A DNA stretch of 7,632 bases from Caldifarciminota bacterium (GCA_029880025.1 JAOUPE010000072.1:1-7632); one strand, 5' to 3'. Shown: positions 1 to 6,368, counted from the first letter of the stretch. The notes: a model not told the origin generated them from the sequence alone. Numbers and translations: made by a program.

Positions 1-1081
1 AATTCAGGAGATGAGCGCAAGAATGGGTGTGGTGACCGGCAAAGGGCTTTCGGATTTGATTCGGGAAAAATTCGGATTAAGGTCTACGTTCTACCTTTTA
101 TTGGCTTTATTTTTTACCAATTTGGGTAATGTGATGGCAGAGTTTTCCGGGGTTGCGGCAAGCCTTGAGATTTTCGGGGTGAGTAAATATATTTCGGTTC
201 CAATTGGTGCAATCTTTGTCTGGTGGTTGGTGGTTAAAGGTAATTACAAAATAGTTGAAAGAGTATTTCTCGGTGCCTGTATCTTTTATGTGACCTACAT
301 CATTTCTGGATTTTTAGCCAAACCGGATTGGAATAATGCATTAATTGCCACGGTCAAACCAAACTTTGATTTTCAGACCGGTTATTTGGTTATGCTGGTC
401 GGATTGGTTGGCACAACCATCGCACCCTGGATGCAATTTTATCTCCAGGCTTCGGTCGTAGAAAAAGGAATTAAAATCGAAGAATATAAACACTCGAGAC
501 TCGATGTTGTGGTCGGCAGTATTGTAGTAATGATAGTAGCCTTTTTTATCATCGTGGCTTGCGCCGCAACCTTATTCAAAGCTGGCATCCGGATTGAAAG
601 TGCGAAGGATGCTGCTCTGGCATTAAGACCTTTAGCTGGGAAATACTGTGCAGCTTTATTTGCTTTCGGGTTACTCAATGCTTCGCTCTTTGCCGCATCG
701 ATTTTACCTTTATCTACCGCCTACACGATTTGTGAAGGTATGGGTTTTGAATCCGGTCTTGACCGGAGATTTCGCGATGCACCGCAGTTTTATGGTTTAT
801 ACACTTCACTGATTGTAGTTGGGGCAGGCGTGGTCTTGATTCCTGGTTTCCCACTCCTAACCGTAATGGTCGGAACCCAGGTCATCAATGGCATACTTTT
901 ACCTTTCGTCTTAATTTTTATGCTCGTTTTAATTAACCGAAAAGATTTAATGGGCAGTCATACCAATTCTAAAACATTTAATATTATCGTATGGATAACG
1001 GTCGTCGTTCTCATCATTCTCAACTTATTTATGCTCATCACTTTAGTTCTTCCTCCGACTGGTTTAAAAGCACTTCCTTGA
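1..1081 (+). CDS. Nramp-family divalent metal transporter, 5'-truncated by window edge
   Basis: Inner-membrane secondary transporter of the Nramp/SLC11 (LeuT-fold) family; the frame is open from base 2, so the N-terminus and the TM1 DPGN motif lie outside. Residues are numbered from the Met at 11. Just before and after it is the family's intracellular segment QEMSARMGVVTGKGLSDLI. Hydrophobic spans follow at roughly 25-55, 60-77, 86-103, 124-143, 167-188, 212-238, 262-278, 284-308 and 324-348. The TM6 motif reads TTIAPWMQFYLQ (135-146), where Mn/Fe transporters have a metal-binding Met-Pro-His. Here Met is Ala138 and His is Trp140. Loss of this soft-metal ligand is described in the Nramp-related Mg2+ transporters (NRMT, e.g. 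from Eggerthella lenta), so Mg2+ or another hard cation is a plausible substrate. The family is certain; the substrate is inference. There is no obvious link to the glycolytic genes downstream. Confidence 0.9.
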   Translation, partial: IQEMSARMGVVTGKGLSDLIREKFGLRSTFYLLLALFFTNLGNVMAEFSGVAASLEIFGVSKYISVPIGAIFVWWLVVKGNYKIVERVFLGACIFYVTYIISGFLAKPDWNNALIATVKPNFDFQTGYLVMLVGLVGTTIAPWMQFYLQASVVEKGIKIEEYKHSRLDVVVGSIVVMIVAFFIIVACAATLFKAGIRIESAKDAALALRPLAGKYCAALFAFGLLNASLFAASILPLSTAYTICEGMGFESGLDRRFRDAPQFYGLYTSLIVVGAGVVLIPGFPLLTVMVGTQVINGILLPFVLIFMLVLINRKDLMGSHTNSKTFNIIVWITVVVLIILNLFMLITLVLPPTGLKALP

Positions 1082-1103
1082 CATTTAAGAAAATTTCTGG
1101 TAT

Positions 1104-1139
1104 TATAAATCTCTTATATTAGATAACTTATCTTATAAT
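1104..1139 (+). promoter_or_regulatory. Candidate promoter region with palindrome, upstream of orphan gene
   Basis: This is the only gap between the transporter and the next gene and it is extremely AT-rich. It contains a perfect TATAAT at 1134-1139 and another TATAAA at 1104-1109. Between them is the palindrome AGATAA-C-TTATCT (1121-1133), a possible operator. No good -35 lies 17 bases upstream of either box. TATAAT ends 12 bases before the ATG at 1152, and no purine-rich ribosome site intervenes, so a leaderless or nearly leaderless transcript would fit. In DNA this AT-rich such boxes can arise by chance. Confidence 0.3.
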
Positions 1140-1151
1140 AATAACTAAAAA

Positions 1152-1994
1152 ATGAAAAGTGATAAAGGTATTGTTGAATTCATATATGAAGGCGGTTCCG
1201 GTGGTGAAGCCTATGTTAGAATTGAATTAAGAACTGAGTTTCCAGGTTTAGGAGGCACCATCCTCACCAATGAGGGTGTAGCTACTGCCATGCGTGAAGA
1301 GCTTAAACCTAACTATAAATCTGGGCATAAAATGTTTCTAAGGCACATGATTATCAAGAAGTTAGACGATTACTTTTATCGCAAAGGATTTTATAAATAC
1401 TCGCATGTTCCAAGGCCATTTGGGTCCATTAGCCGGGATGATAAGGAACCCAGTGAAGCTTATCTTTATGAATGGGCATTTGGGTCAGAAGGTTTTCCCT
1501 GGCAGTATCCGAATAGCGAAGGTTATTCCAATGAGATAATACTGAATGATTGGAAAGAATTCGTTGAACATTTCCATACTGCTGGAATCGATATGAAACG
1601 GGATATCGCTGATCCCGATGATGCAAGAATTTCAAAAAATATCATCCATCAATATCCAGTTTGTGTTTCGGATGAATTAGAAATGTGTTCGTTATGGAAG
1701 AGAATTGACTTCGGTTTTGATAGCACGCCAATCAATTTCGATATACTGAGAAAATTTTTAGAGGACAATAAGAAAGATTTAATGTCTTTTCTAAGATACG
1801 AGCGAGTTGAAATGCTCTTGCTTGCGATAAAATATCTAAACAATGCTAATGAAATTAAGGACATCGATATTGGGAGATTAGAAGCACTCGTTGGTGACTA
1901 TCGAAGATGGAGTCTATGCCATTACGCTTCCCGTGGTTTGGATTTCACCAGTTCATTGGTTGGATTTGTTCCAGGAACCGAGTCATTAGTATGA
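1152..1994 (+). CDS. Uncharacterised 280-aa protein with kinase-like landmarks
   Basis: I do not recognise this family by name. It is soluble, with no signal peptide or membrane segment. The order of its motifs resembles a very divergent protein-kinase/phosphotransferase fold. These are a glycine-rich stretch EGGSGGEAYV (13-22), a helix followed by HVPRPFG (85-91), a possible hinge LYEWAFG (105-111), an Asp-rich stretch ending in SKNII (161-165, Asn163), and KRIDFG (183-188), which resembles the metal-binding DFG. The C-terminal part (195-260) looks helical. A clear ATP-anchoring lysine and an HxD loop are not evident, so catalysis is doubtful and the assignment is inference. The ATG at 1152 has no Shine-Dalgarno; it was chosen because the residues after it look coding and a TATAAT sits just upstream. 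The gene is followed by gap after 67 bases, but no functional link is visible. Confidence 0.6.
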   Translation: MKSDKGIVEFIYEGGSGGEAYVRIELRTEFPGLGGTILTNEGVATAMREELKPNYKSGHKMFLRHMIIKKLDDYFYRKGFYKYSHVPRPFGSISRDDKEPSEAYLYEWAFGSEGFPWQYPNSEGYSNEIILNDWKEFVEHFHTAGIDMKRDIADPDDARISKNIIHQYPVCVSDELEMCSLWKRIDFGFDSTPINFDILRKFLEDNKKDLMSFLRYERVEMLLLAIKYLNNANEIKDIDIGRLEALVGDYRRWSLCHYASRGLDFTSSLVGFVPGTESLV

Positions 1995-2050
1995 CAAAGA
2001 AAAGTATTCTTATTTGAAAAATAGGATAAATAGGAAAAGCTTTTAAAATG

Positions 2051-2057
2051 AAAGGAG
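2051..2057 (+). promoter_or_regulatory. Ribosome binding site of gap
   Basis: AAAGGAG lies 4 bases before the ATG at 2062 and fixes the start of gap. The remaining upstream gap (1995-2050) is A-rich, with two copies of ATAGGA (2021-2026 and 2030-2035). No convincing -35/-10 pair was seen in it. Confidence 0.75.
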
Positions 2058-2061
2058 TAAA

Positions 2062-3072
2062 ATGATTAGAGTAGCAATCAATGGTTTTGGTCGAATCGGA
2101 CGGCTTGTACTAAGAGCCGGATATAAAAATCAAAACATTGATTTTGTTGCAGTGAATGACCTAACTGACGCAGCAACTTTAGCCCATCTTCTAAAATATG
2201 ATTCGGTGCATCGAATCATGGATGCCAAAATCGAAGCCAAAGCGAACGCATTTTTAATTGAGGACAAAGAAATAAAAGTCTTTGCACAAAGAGACCCTTC
2301 TCGGTTACCTTGGAAAGAACTGAAGGTTGACATTGTTGTCGAATCAACCGGACTATTCACCTCCTATGATAGAGCTCTACCACACATAAATGCCGGTGCT
2401 AAAAAGGTCATCATTTCAGCACCGAGCAAGGATAAAGCACAACCAATCAAGACTTTAGTCATGGGTGTCAATGAACAGATTTATAACCCAAAGACTGACC
2501 ATATTGTCTCCAATGCCTCATGTACCACTAATTGTGTTGTCCCGGTTGCAAAAGTGCTGCATGAAAATTTCAAAATTAAAAGTGCTTATATGTTGACAAT
2601 TCATGCCTATACCAATGACCAAAGAATTTTGGATTTACCGCATAAAGATTTACGCCGCGCACGCGCTGCCGCATTGAGTATGATTCCTACCACCACCGGT
2701 GCCGCAAAACTGATTGCTGTTTTATTCCCAGAATTGAAAGGCAAAGTTGACGGAATGTCAATCCGAGTGCCAACTGCTGATGTCTCAATCGTCGACCTCT
2801 CATGTGTTGTTGAAAAAGCAACCTCAAAAGATGAAGTGAATGATGCATTCAAAAAAGCGAGTGAAGGCACATTGAAAAAGTATCTTAAGTACTCGACCGA
2901 ACCTTTAGTATCAATCGATTATACTACCAGCACATATTCGGCAATCGTCGACTCCGATCTTACCCAAGTAGTTGATAAGAACTTGGTAAAGGTCTTTGCC
3001 TGGTATGACAATGAATACGGTTATGCCTGTCGATTAATTGACCTGATTGAATTTATGGGAGCTAAGTTATGA
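2062..3072 (+). CDS. gap: Glyceraldehyde-3-phosphate dehydrogenase, type I
   Basis: Cytoplasmic glycolytic/gluconeogenic enzyme converting glyceraldehyde 3-phosphate, NAD+ and phosphate to 1,3-bisphosphoglycerate. At 336 residues it has the usual length and is complete. The Rossmann nucleotide loop is NGFGRIGR (7-14), with Asp33 at the end of the second strand. The active-site block SNASCTTNC (150-158) gives the catalytic Cys154, and His181 in the LTIHAYT segment is its partner. DLPH (191-194) is the Leu-Pro pair typical of NAD-preferring catabolic enzymes, followed by the RRARAAA helix (198-204). The C-terminal signature WYDNEYGY is at 314-321. The start is supported by AAAGGAG. Its TGA stop overlaps the ATG of a pgk start (ATGA), so gap and pgk were once translationally coupled. 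The product would be the substrate of PGK, whose canonical gene is broken just downstream. Confidence 0.97.
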   Translation: MIRVAINGFGRIGRLVLRAGYKNQNIDFVAVNDLTDAATLAHLLKYDSVHRIMDAKIEAKANAFLIEDKEIKVFAQRDPSRLPWKELKVDIVVESTGLFTSYDRALPHINAGAKKVIISAPSKDKAQPIKTLVMGVNEQIYNPKTDHIVSNASCTTNCVVPVAKVLHENFKIKSAYMLTIHAYTNDQRILDLPHKDLRRARAAALSMIPTTTGAAKLIAVLFPELKGKVDGMSIRVPTADVSIVDLSCVVEKATSKDEVNDAFKKASEGTLKKYLKYSTEPLVSIDYTTSTYSAIVDSDLTQVVDKNLVKVFAWYDNEYGYACRLIDLIEFMGAKL

Positions 3073-3098
3073 AGAAACTCTCGGTGAAAGACCTTTAA
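3069..3098 (+). pseudogene. pgk: Nine-codon remnant of the pgk start (MKKLSVKDL-stop)
   Basis: The ATG overlaps the gap stop codon as ATGA. It is followed by eight codons giving MKKLSVKDL in all, then TAA. The same nine residues begin the second pgk start at 3176. The two 27-base copies differ at six positions, all synonymous: AAG/AAA, AAA/AAG, TCG/AGC and GTG/GTA. This is best read as the original coupled start of pgk, cut off by the palindromic element that follows. It could still be translated as a nonapeptide by ribosomes finishing gap. That it is a remnant is inference from the duplicated peptide. Confidence 0.65.
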
Positions 3099-3102
3099 AA
3101 AT

Positions 3103-3153
3103 GTAGCGTTGGGGTCTATCCCCAACTTTGCCGAGGACAAGCCTCGGCGCTAC
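3103..3153. repeat. Palindromic element able to form a three-way junction
   Basis: The outer arms GTAGCG (3103-3108) and CGCTAC (3148-3153) enclose two hairpins. The first is TTGGGG-TCTAT-CCCCAA (3109-3125). The second is GCCGAGG-ACAAG-CCTCGGC (3130-3148), sharing one base with the outer arm. Every stem is perfectly paired and the whole resembles a small cloverleaf. It lies exactly between the two copies of the pgk start. The layout fits a REP/MITE-like dispersed element, or an mRNA structure between gap and pgk. It has no T-tract, so it is a poor intrinsic terminator. Confidence 0.75.
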
Positions 3154-3175
3154 GAATTTTAAAAGGAGCAAAGCT

Positions 3176-3343
3176 ATGAAAAAGCTCAGCGTAAAAGACC
3201 TTGATGTAAAAGGCAAAAAGGTTTTTGTCCGGGTTGATTTCAATGTGCCGATGGATGAAACCAATAAGATTCGCAGTGATGTCCGAATTCGTGCCGCTTT
3301 ACCGACGATTGAATATATAAACTTTTGCAATGATAGTGAGTGA
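3176..3343 (+). pseudogene. pgk: Phosphoglycerate kinase, N-terminal fragment (truncated)
   Basis: The ATG has a good ribosome site, AGGAG at 3164-3168, 7 bases upstream. The first 48 codons read as an ordinary bacterial PGK N-terminus. They include FVRVDFNVP (17-25, with substrate-binding Asp21 and Asn23), RIRAALPTI (37-45), and the start of the following helix, EYI. After Ile48 (about base 3319) similarity stops abruptly and the frame ends seven codons later with TGA. The expected next segment, with the substrate-binding SHLGRP motif, is absent in all three frames of the next 60 bases, so a simple frameshift does not explain it. No other canonical pgk piece is visible in the window. The 55-residue product would lack most of the N-domain and the entire ATP domain, so it should be inactive. 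The space before tpiA is taken by two other genes, which suggests insertion or replacement. Confidence 0.85.
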
Positions 3344-3376
3344 CATAACTATGGCTTAAGAGCTGAAGGTGTAAAT

Positions 3377-4873
3377 ATGAATGATTATGAAGATCTTGCA
3401 AGATCGGCCTTACAAAAGATATTAGACTACCAGATGCCTACAGGCGAGTGGGGGTACTATAGCAAATCTCTTAAGGATAGATACCTTCGTGTAAGACGTG
3501 AAGAGTATGCACGTTCTGAATTTCTATCGCGTTTCCGAAAGCCCAATGGGTACCGAACATTGACTGCGATGGAAGTATTGAAGAGTTACTGTGGCAGTAT
3601 GTTCAATTCGAGGATTGGAAAGGCTGTCACGTGGTTTAAACAAAATTTATCTTCGGGTTGGTTCATTGAATGGGATGTGTTTGGCACTGGCCCATATCCC
3701 GATCGCTCTAATATACCTCAGGTTGAAAAGGCACCCGATATTCGCCATACGGCGCAAGCCCTTCTTGCGCTGCTAAAGTTTGATAGAAATCCAGGTCCTG
3801 GACTTCTGGAAGGATTATATAATATTCTCAAAACCCAGTTTGAAAATGGTATGTGGCCGAGAAAACCAAATTTTAATCGCATAGAAATTTTTCGTTCTGT
3901 CTGTTGTGCGGGCCTTCTCTTTCATGCACTTGATTACAGGCAGAAACTCTCTAAACTTGGCTTTAAGGAGGATTTCTTTCAAGAGGTCCGAGTTGCCCTT
4001 GACCGTACTTGTGCTTGGCTGATGGATTGCTTAAAGAAGCATAATGGGCTATGGGAAGATGAATACCAGACATCCATGGTGTTGGAACGTCTCGGACCAC
4101 GACTTATTGCCGACAAAAGGTATGCCTATGGTGTTGAGTTGGTAGTGGCTACTCTGCTGGAACGAATGACCGATAAGGGGTGGACCAACTCTGCCATCCG
4201 TAACCCGGAGGTTCGATACAGCGATGTGAGCAGGTATGAGACCACCGTTCGAGTATGTGCGAGTCTCTGTACAGTCCAAAATGTTGAATCACTGGTGCCT
4301 GATGAGAGGCTACAGCCTATCCGCAGTTATCTATTTGAGCGTTTCCAGCCCGATGTGATTGATGCATCTGACTATCGGTATTTTCTACAAATCTTCTATC
4401 CTGATTGTGAAAAATTTCGCTGTATCCAACCAAAGGATTTCTTTGACTACCTTGACAAGAAACAATTAGCTCAATTTCCAGAGTATCACAGCCGAGATTC
4501 CTTGCTGCGCGTGATGTCCATTTGGGTTATGGACTGCTGGGAGAGGTTAGAAGGACTAGTAGAGGGTAAAGCTTTAGGATTACCTAATTATGACCGATCA
4601 TTTCTTGAAAAGAAAGATGAAATGCTAAAGATTTTGGACACAATGCACCAAATTTCGGCGCAGCCACCGGTAGAGCAGCTTCAGTTTTTCTTGCAGCAAT
4701 ACTTGGAAAGCGGCGATTTAGAGTCTATGCGGAAACAACTGGAGGTATTCCGTGGGAAATACGAAGTGCCAATTGAAAGAAAGAAACCTTTAATAGGAGA
4801 GATTTGGAAAGAGGTTGCAAAATTAATTGGTATAGTATTAGGCAACATTTTAAAAGAAATACCAAAACCTTAA
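3377..4873 (+). CDS. Alpha/alpha-toroid (prenyltransferase/squalene-cyclase-like repeat) protein
   Basis: This 498-residue protein has repeats resembling the alpha/alpha toroid of prenyltransferases and terpene cyclases. QW-like Gly-x-Trp or Gly-Trp motifs occur at YQMPTGEW (18-25), SSGW (92-95), FENGMW (155-160), KHNGLW (221-226) and DKGW (266-269). Three helices share a (T/S)xxxLxxL-type core: DIRHTAQALLAL (121-132), DEYQTSMVLERL (228-239) and SRYETTVRVCASL (285-297). The DxDD acid of class II cyclases is not seen; the equivalent place reads DIRH. The zinc ligands of protein prenyltransferases were not recognised, so a cyclase or transferase role is unlikely and a ligand- or partner-binding scaffold is more plausible. 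Residues 400-498 are helical and charged, ending in an amphipathic hydrophobic stretch (472-494). There is no signal peptide. GAAGG (3365-3369) precedes the ATG. The PGK-like gene follows after 17 bases, suggesting co-translation. Function unknown. Confidence 0.8.
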   Translation: MNDYEDLARSALQKILDYQMPTGEWGYYSKSLKDRYLRVRREEYARSEFLSRFRKPNGYRTLTAMEVLKSYCGSMFNSRIGKAVTWFKQNLSSGWFIEWDVFGTGPYPDRSNIPQVEKAPDIRHTAQALLALLKFDRNPGPGLLEGLYNILKTQFENGMWPRKPNFNRIEIFRSVCCAGLLFHALDYRQKLSKLGFKEDFFQEVRVALDRTCAWLMDCLKKHNGLWEDEYQTSMVLERLGPRLIADKRYAYGVELVVATLLERMTDKGWTNSAIRNPEVRYSDVSRYETTVRVCASLCTVQNVESLVPDERLQPIRSYLFERFQPDVIDASDYRYFLQIFYPDCEKFRCIQPKDFFDYLDKKQLAQFPEYHSRDSLLRVMSIWVMDCWERLEGLVEGKALGLPNYDRSFLEKKDEMLKILDTMHQISAQPPVEQLQFFLQQYLESGDLESMRKQLEVFRGKYEVPIERKKPLIGEIWKEVAKLIGIVLGNILKEIPKP

Positions 4874-4877
4874 AGAT

Positions 4878-4882
4878 GGAGG
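4878..4882 (+). promoter_or_regulatory. Ribosome binding site of the PGK-like gene
   Basis: GGAGG lies 8 bases before the ATG at 4891 and selects that start. Two upstream in-frame alternatives are disfavoured. The ATG at 4876 overlaps this site, and the TTG at 4804 lies inside the preceding gene and adds unrelated residues. Confidence 0.8.
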
Positions 4883-4890
4883 TTAAATCT

Positions 4891-6279
4891 ATGATTTCAA
4901 ATGAAAATTTTTATCAGAAACTTTACCAAATTTTTTCGCAAAACCCGGAACTCGATGCTATCTCTTTGGAAGAAATTCTTGATTCTATACCTACAGTTGA
5001 TCAAATTCGGGATATACCTAAAGGAACTATAGTGCTTATCCGCACAGATTTAGATATGCCTATAAAAGATTGCAAAGTTGCAGATCTTTCGCGCATTAAA
5101 GCAAACTCGCCTACAATAAAATATTGTATTGAGCAAAGCTGGAAGGTAGTGATCTTTGGTCATCTTGGCCGAGACAAGAACACTTCCGTTAAGCCAGTAT
5201 GTGAAGGTTATAGTGAAGAAATAGGGCAGAACATCGAATTAATATCAGACTGGATGGATGATACCCAAACGAAACTTCTAGATCAATTTGTCTCAAAAGT
5301 AGCAACAGCAAAACCAGGAGCAGTGTTTATGTTAGAGAACACACGAAAGTACGATATAGAACAAGCAATGTGGAAGGCGGACGAAAAAAATTTTCCAGAA
5401 ATCTGTAAAAAGATGTATTCTCTCTCGCTTGATTTTCGCCAGCGATTAACAGAGATGGAAATTAACGAAGCTATCGCTGCTCTGAATTTTGACTTCTCGT
5501 CCTCTGTGCTTCCATTAGCTATGCGGAAAACTGCTTTGGGGTTCTATATTAGTGAGGAGCTAAAGAGGCACATTCCGGGTGTACGCAGAGCTAATATGGT
5601 TGTGTTCAGCGGTCTGAAGATCAATAAGCTTGATGACTTAGAGGCTATTTTAGAGCGCCGCACATTGAAGTGGGTTATTGCGGCAGGCTCTCTCGCAATG
5701 TCTATAAAGAAAGCACAAGCACAACTCGCAGGTAATGATTTTTGTATAGGAAGGGCTGAAACAGATAAGAAAGAAAAGTTTTATATTTCTTCAGATCGAA
5801 TTGAGCAGTCTAAACGCATAGTCCAACAATGCTTGAAAGACGGTATTGAATTGGTCCTACCAATTGATTTTATCCTGGATAACGGCGAAATAGCGGAACA
5901 AATCCCACAGAATAGGGTTCAATTTGACATCGGACCCAAGACAAGAATATTGATCTCGAAAAAGATTTCCGAGTATATATATAAAAGCAAACAGACACCA
6001 GAACCTTTTGCGATGTTTTATAATGGTGTCTTTGGGAGGTTTGAGGATCCAAAATATGAGGCTGGAACACGTGAGTTTATTTCACACTTACGAACAATGA
6101 CACAAGCGGGTATTTTAACTTACGTGGGTGGAGGTGAAGGACGACTGGCTCTATTAAAGTACGGGTCTGTGTTAGATGTAACTCATGCATTTACAGCTGG
6201 AGGTACAATTCTTAAGTCCCTCTCTAACAGACATATACCTTTCCTAAAAGCGATGTACTTACAAAACAAAGGATATTAA
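4891..6279 (+). CDS. Highly divergent phosphoglycerate-kinase-like protein
   Basis: This 462-residue protein is homologous to PGK along its whole length, after an extra N-terminal segment of about 32 residues. Family numbering (yeast/mammal) is in brackets. Conserved in the substrate domain are IRTDLDMP (50-57) with Asp53 [D23], SRI with Arg68 [R38], HLGR with His91 and Arg94 [H62, R65], and LENTR with Arg152 [R121]. Asp55 replaces Asn [N25]. The VNDAFGTAHRAH block is instead INEAIAALNFDF (191-202), so the HRAH segment including [R168] is lost. In the nucleotide domain, GGAKVSDK has become SGLKINKL (240-247, Lys243 kept), and DIGPKT (346-351) is intact. WNGPMGVFE has become YNGVFGRFE (377-385), GGGD has become GGGE (413-416), and TGGGA has become TAGGT (435-439). 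It may be an active kinase with altered substrate, a weak PGK, or a pseudokinase; the sequence does not decide. It stands where canonical pgk should, between pgk fragment and tpiA. Confidence 0.85.
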   Translation: MISNENFYQKLYQIFSQNPELDAISLEEILDSIPTVDQIRDIPKGTIVLIRTDLDMPIKDCKVADLSRIKANSPTIKYCIEQSWKVVIFGHLGRDKNTSVKPVCEGYSEEIGQNIELISDWMDDTQTKLLDQFVSKVATAKPGAVFMLENTRKYDIEQAMWKADEKNFPEICKKMYSLSLDFRQRLTEMEINEAIAALNFDFSSSVLPLAMRKTALGFYISEELKRHIPGVRRANMVVFSGLKINKLDDLEAILERRTLKWVIAAGSLAMSIKKAQAQLAGNDFCIGRAETDKKEKFYISSDRIEQSKRIVQQCLKDGIELVLPIDFILDNGEIAEQIPQNRVQFDIGPKTRILISKKISEYIYKSKQTPEPFAMFYNGVFGRFEDPKYEAGTREFISHLRTMTQAGILTYVGGGEGRLALLKYGSVLDVTHAFTAGGTILKSLSNRHIPFLKAMYLQNKGY

Positions 6280-6325
6280 GGTCTAAACAACCAAGGGAAA
6301 AACATGACAACCGAATCCGATTTTC

Positions 6326-6341
6326 GAGACTTGGAAGTCTC
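6326..6341. repeat. Palindrome upstream of tpiA, REP-like
   Basis: GAGACTT-GG-AAGTCTC is a perfect 7-bp inverted repeat within the 89-base gap between the PGK-like gene and tpiA. Read on the - strand, the 26-base unit around it (6321-6346) aligns without gaps to 7233-7258, matching at 19 of 26 positions by eye. The stem change between them is compensatory (A-T here, G-C there). It therefore looks like a reverse-oriented member of the same dispersed palindrome family, and it may also form a leader hairpin ahead of tpiA. Confidence 0.6.
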
Positions 6342-6354
6342 TCCTACAATAAAC

Positions 6355-6364
6355 AGAAAGGAAG
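6355..6364 (+). promoter_or_regulatory. Ribosome binding site of tpiA
   Basis: AGAAAGGAAG lies 4 bases before the ATG at 6369 and supports that start. It follows the hairpin at 6326-6341 by 13 bases, so hairpin formation could affect access to it. Confidence 0.65.
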
Positions 6365-6368
6365 TTTA

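Noticed and set aside
3128..3175. Upstream in-frame ATG extending the pgk fragment by 16 residues
   Set aside because: The extension is encoded by the palindromic element and the ribosome site of the 3176 start. Its residues do not resemble PGK, and the 3176 start matches the family N-terminus exactly.
3325..3351. Promoter for the toroid gene (TTGCAA ... TAACTA)
   Set aside because: The spacing is 15 bases and the -10 match is weak, so it is not better than chance in AT-rich DNA.
3320..3376. Simple frameshift in canonical pgk
   Set aside because: None of the three + frames after 3319 gives the expected SHLGRP-type continuation, so the sequence is replaced, not shifted.
4804..4890. Upstream TTG (4804) or ATG (4876) start for the PGK-like gene
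   Set aside because: GGAGG at 4878-4882 is correctly spaced only for the ATG at 4891, and the upstream residues overlap the toroid gene.
3318..6288. Possible target-site duplication (TAAAC at 3318-3322 and 6284-6288) bounding the cassette
   Set aside because: Five AT-rich bases recur by chance and ATAAAC also occurs at 6349-6354. No terminal inverted repeats or transposase were seen.
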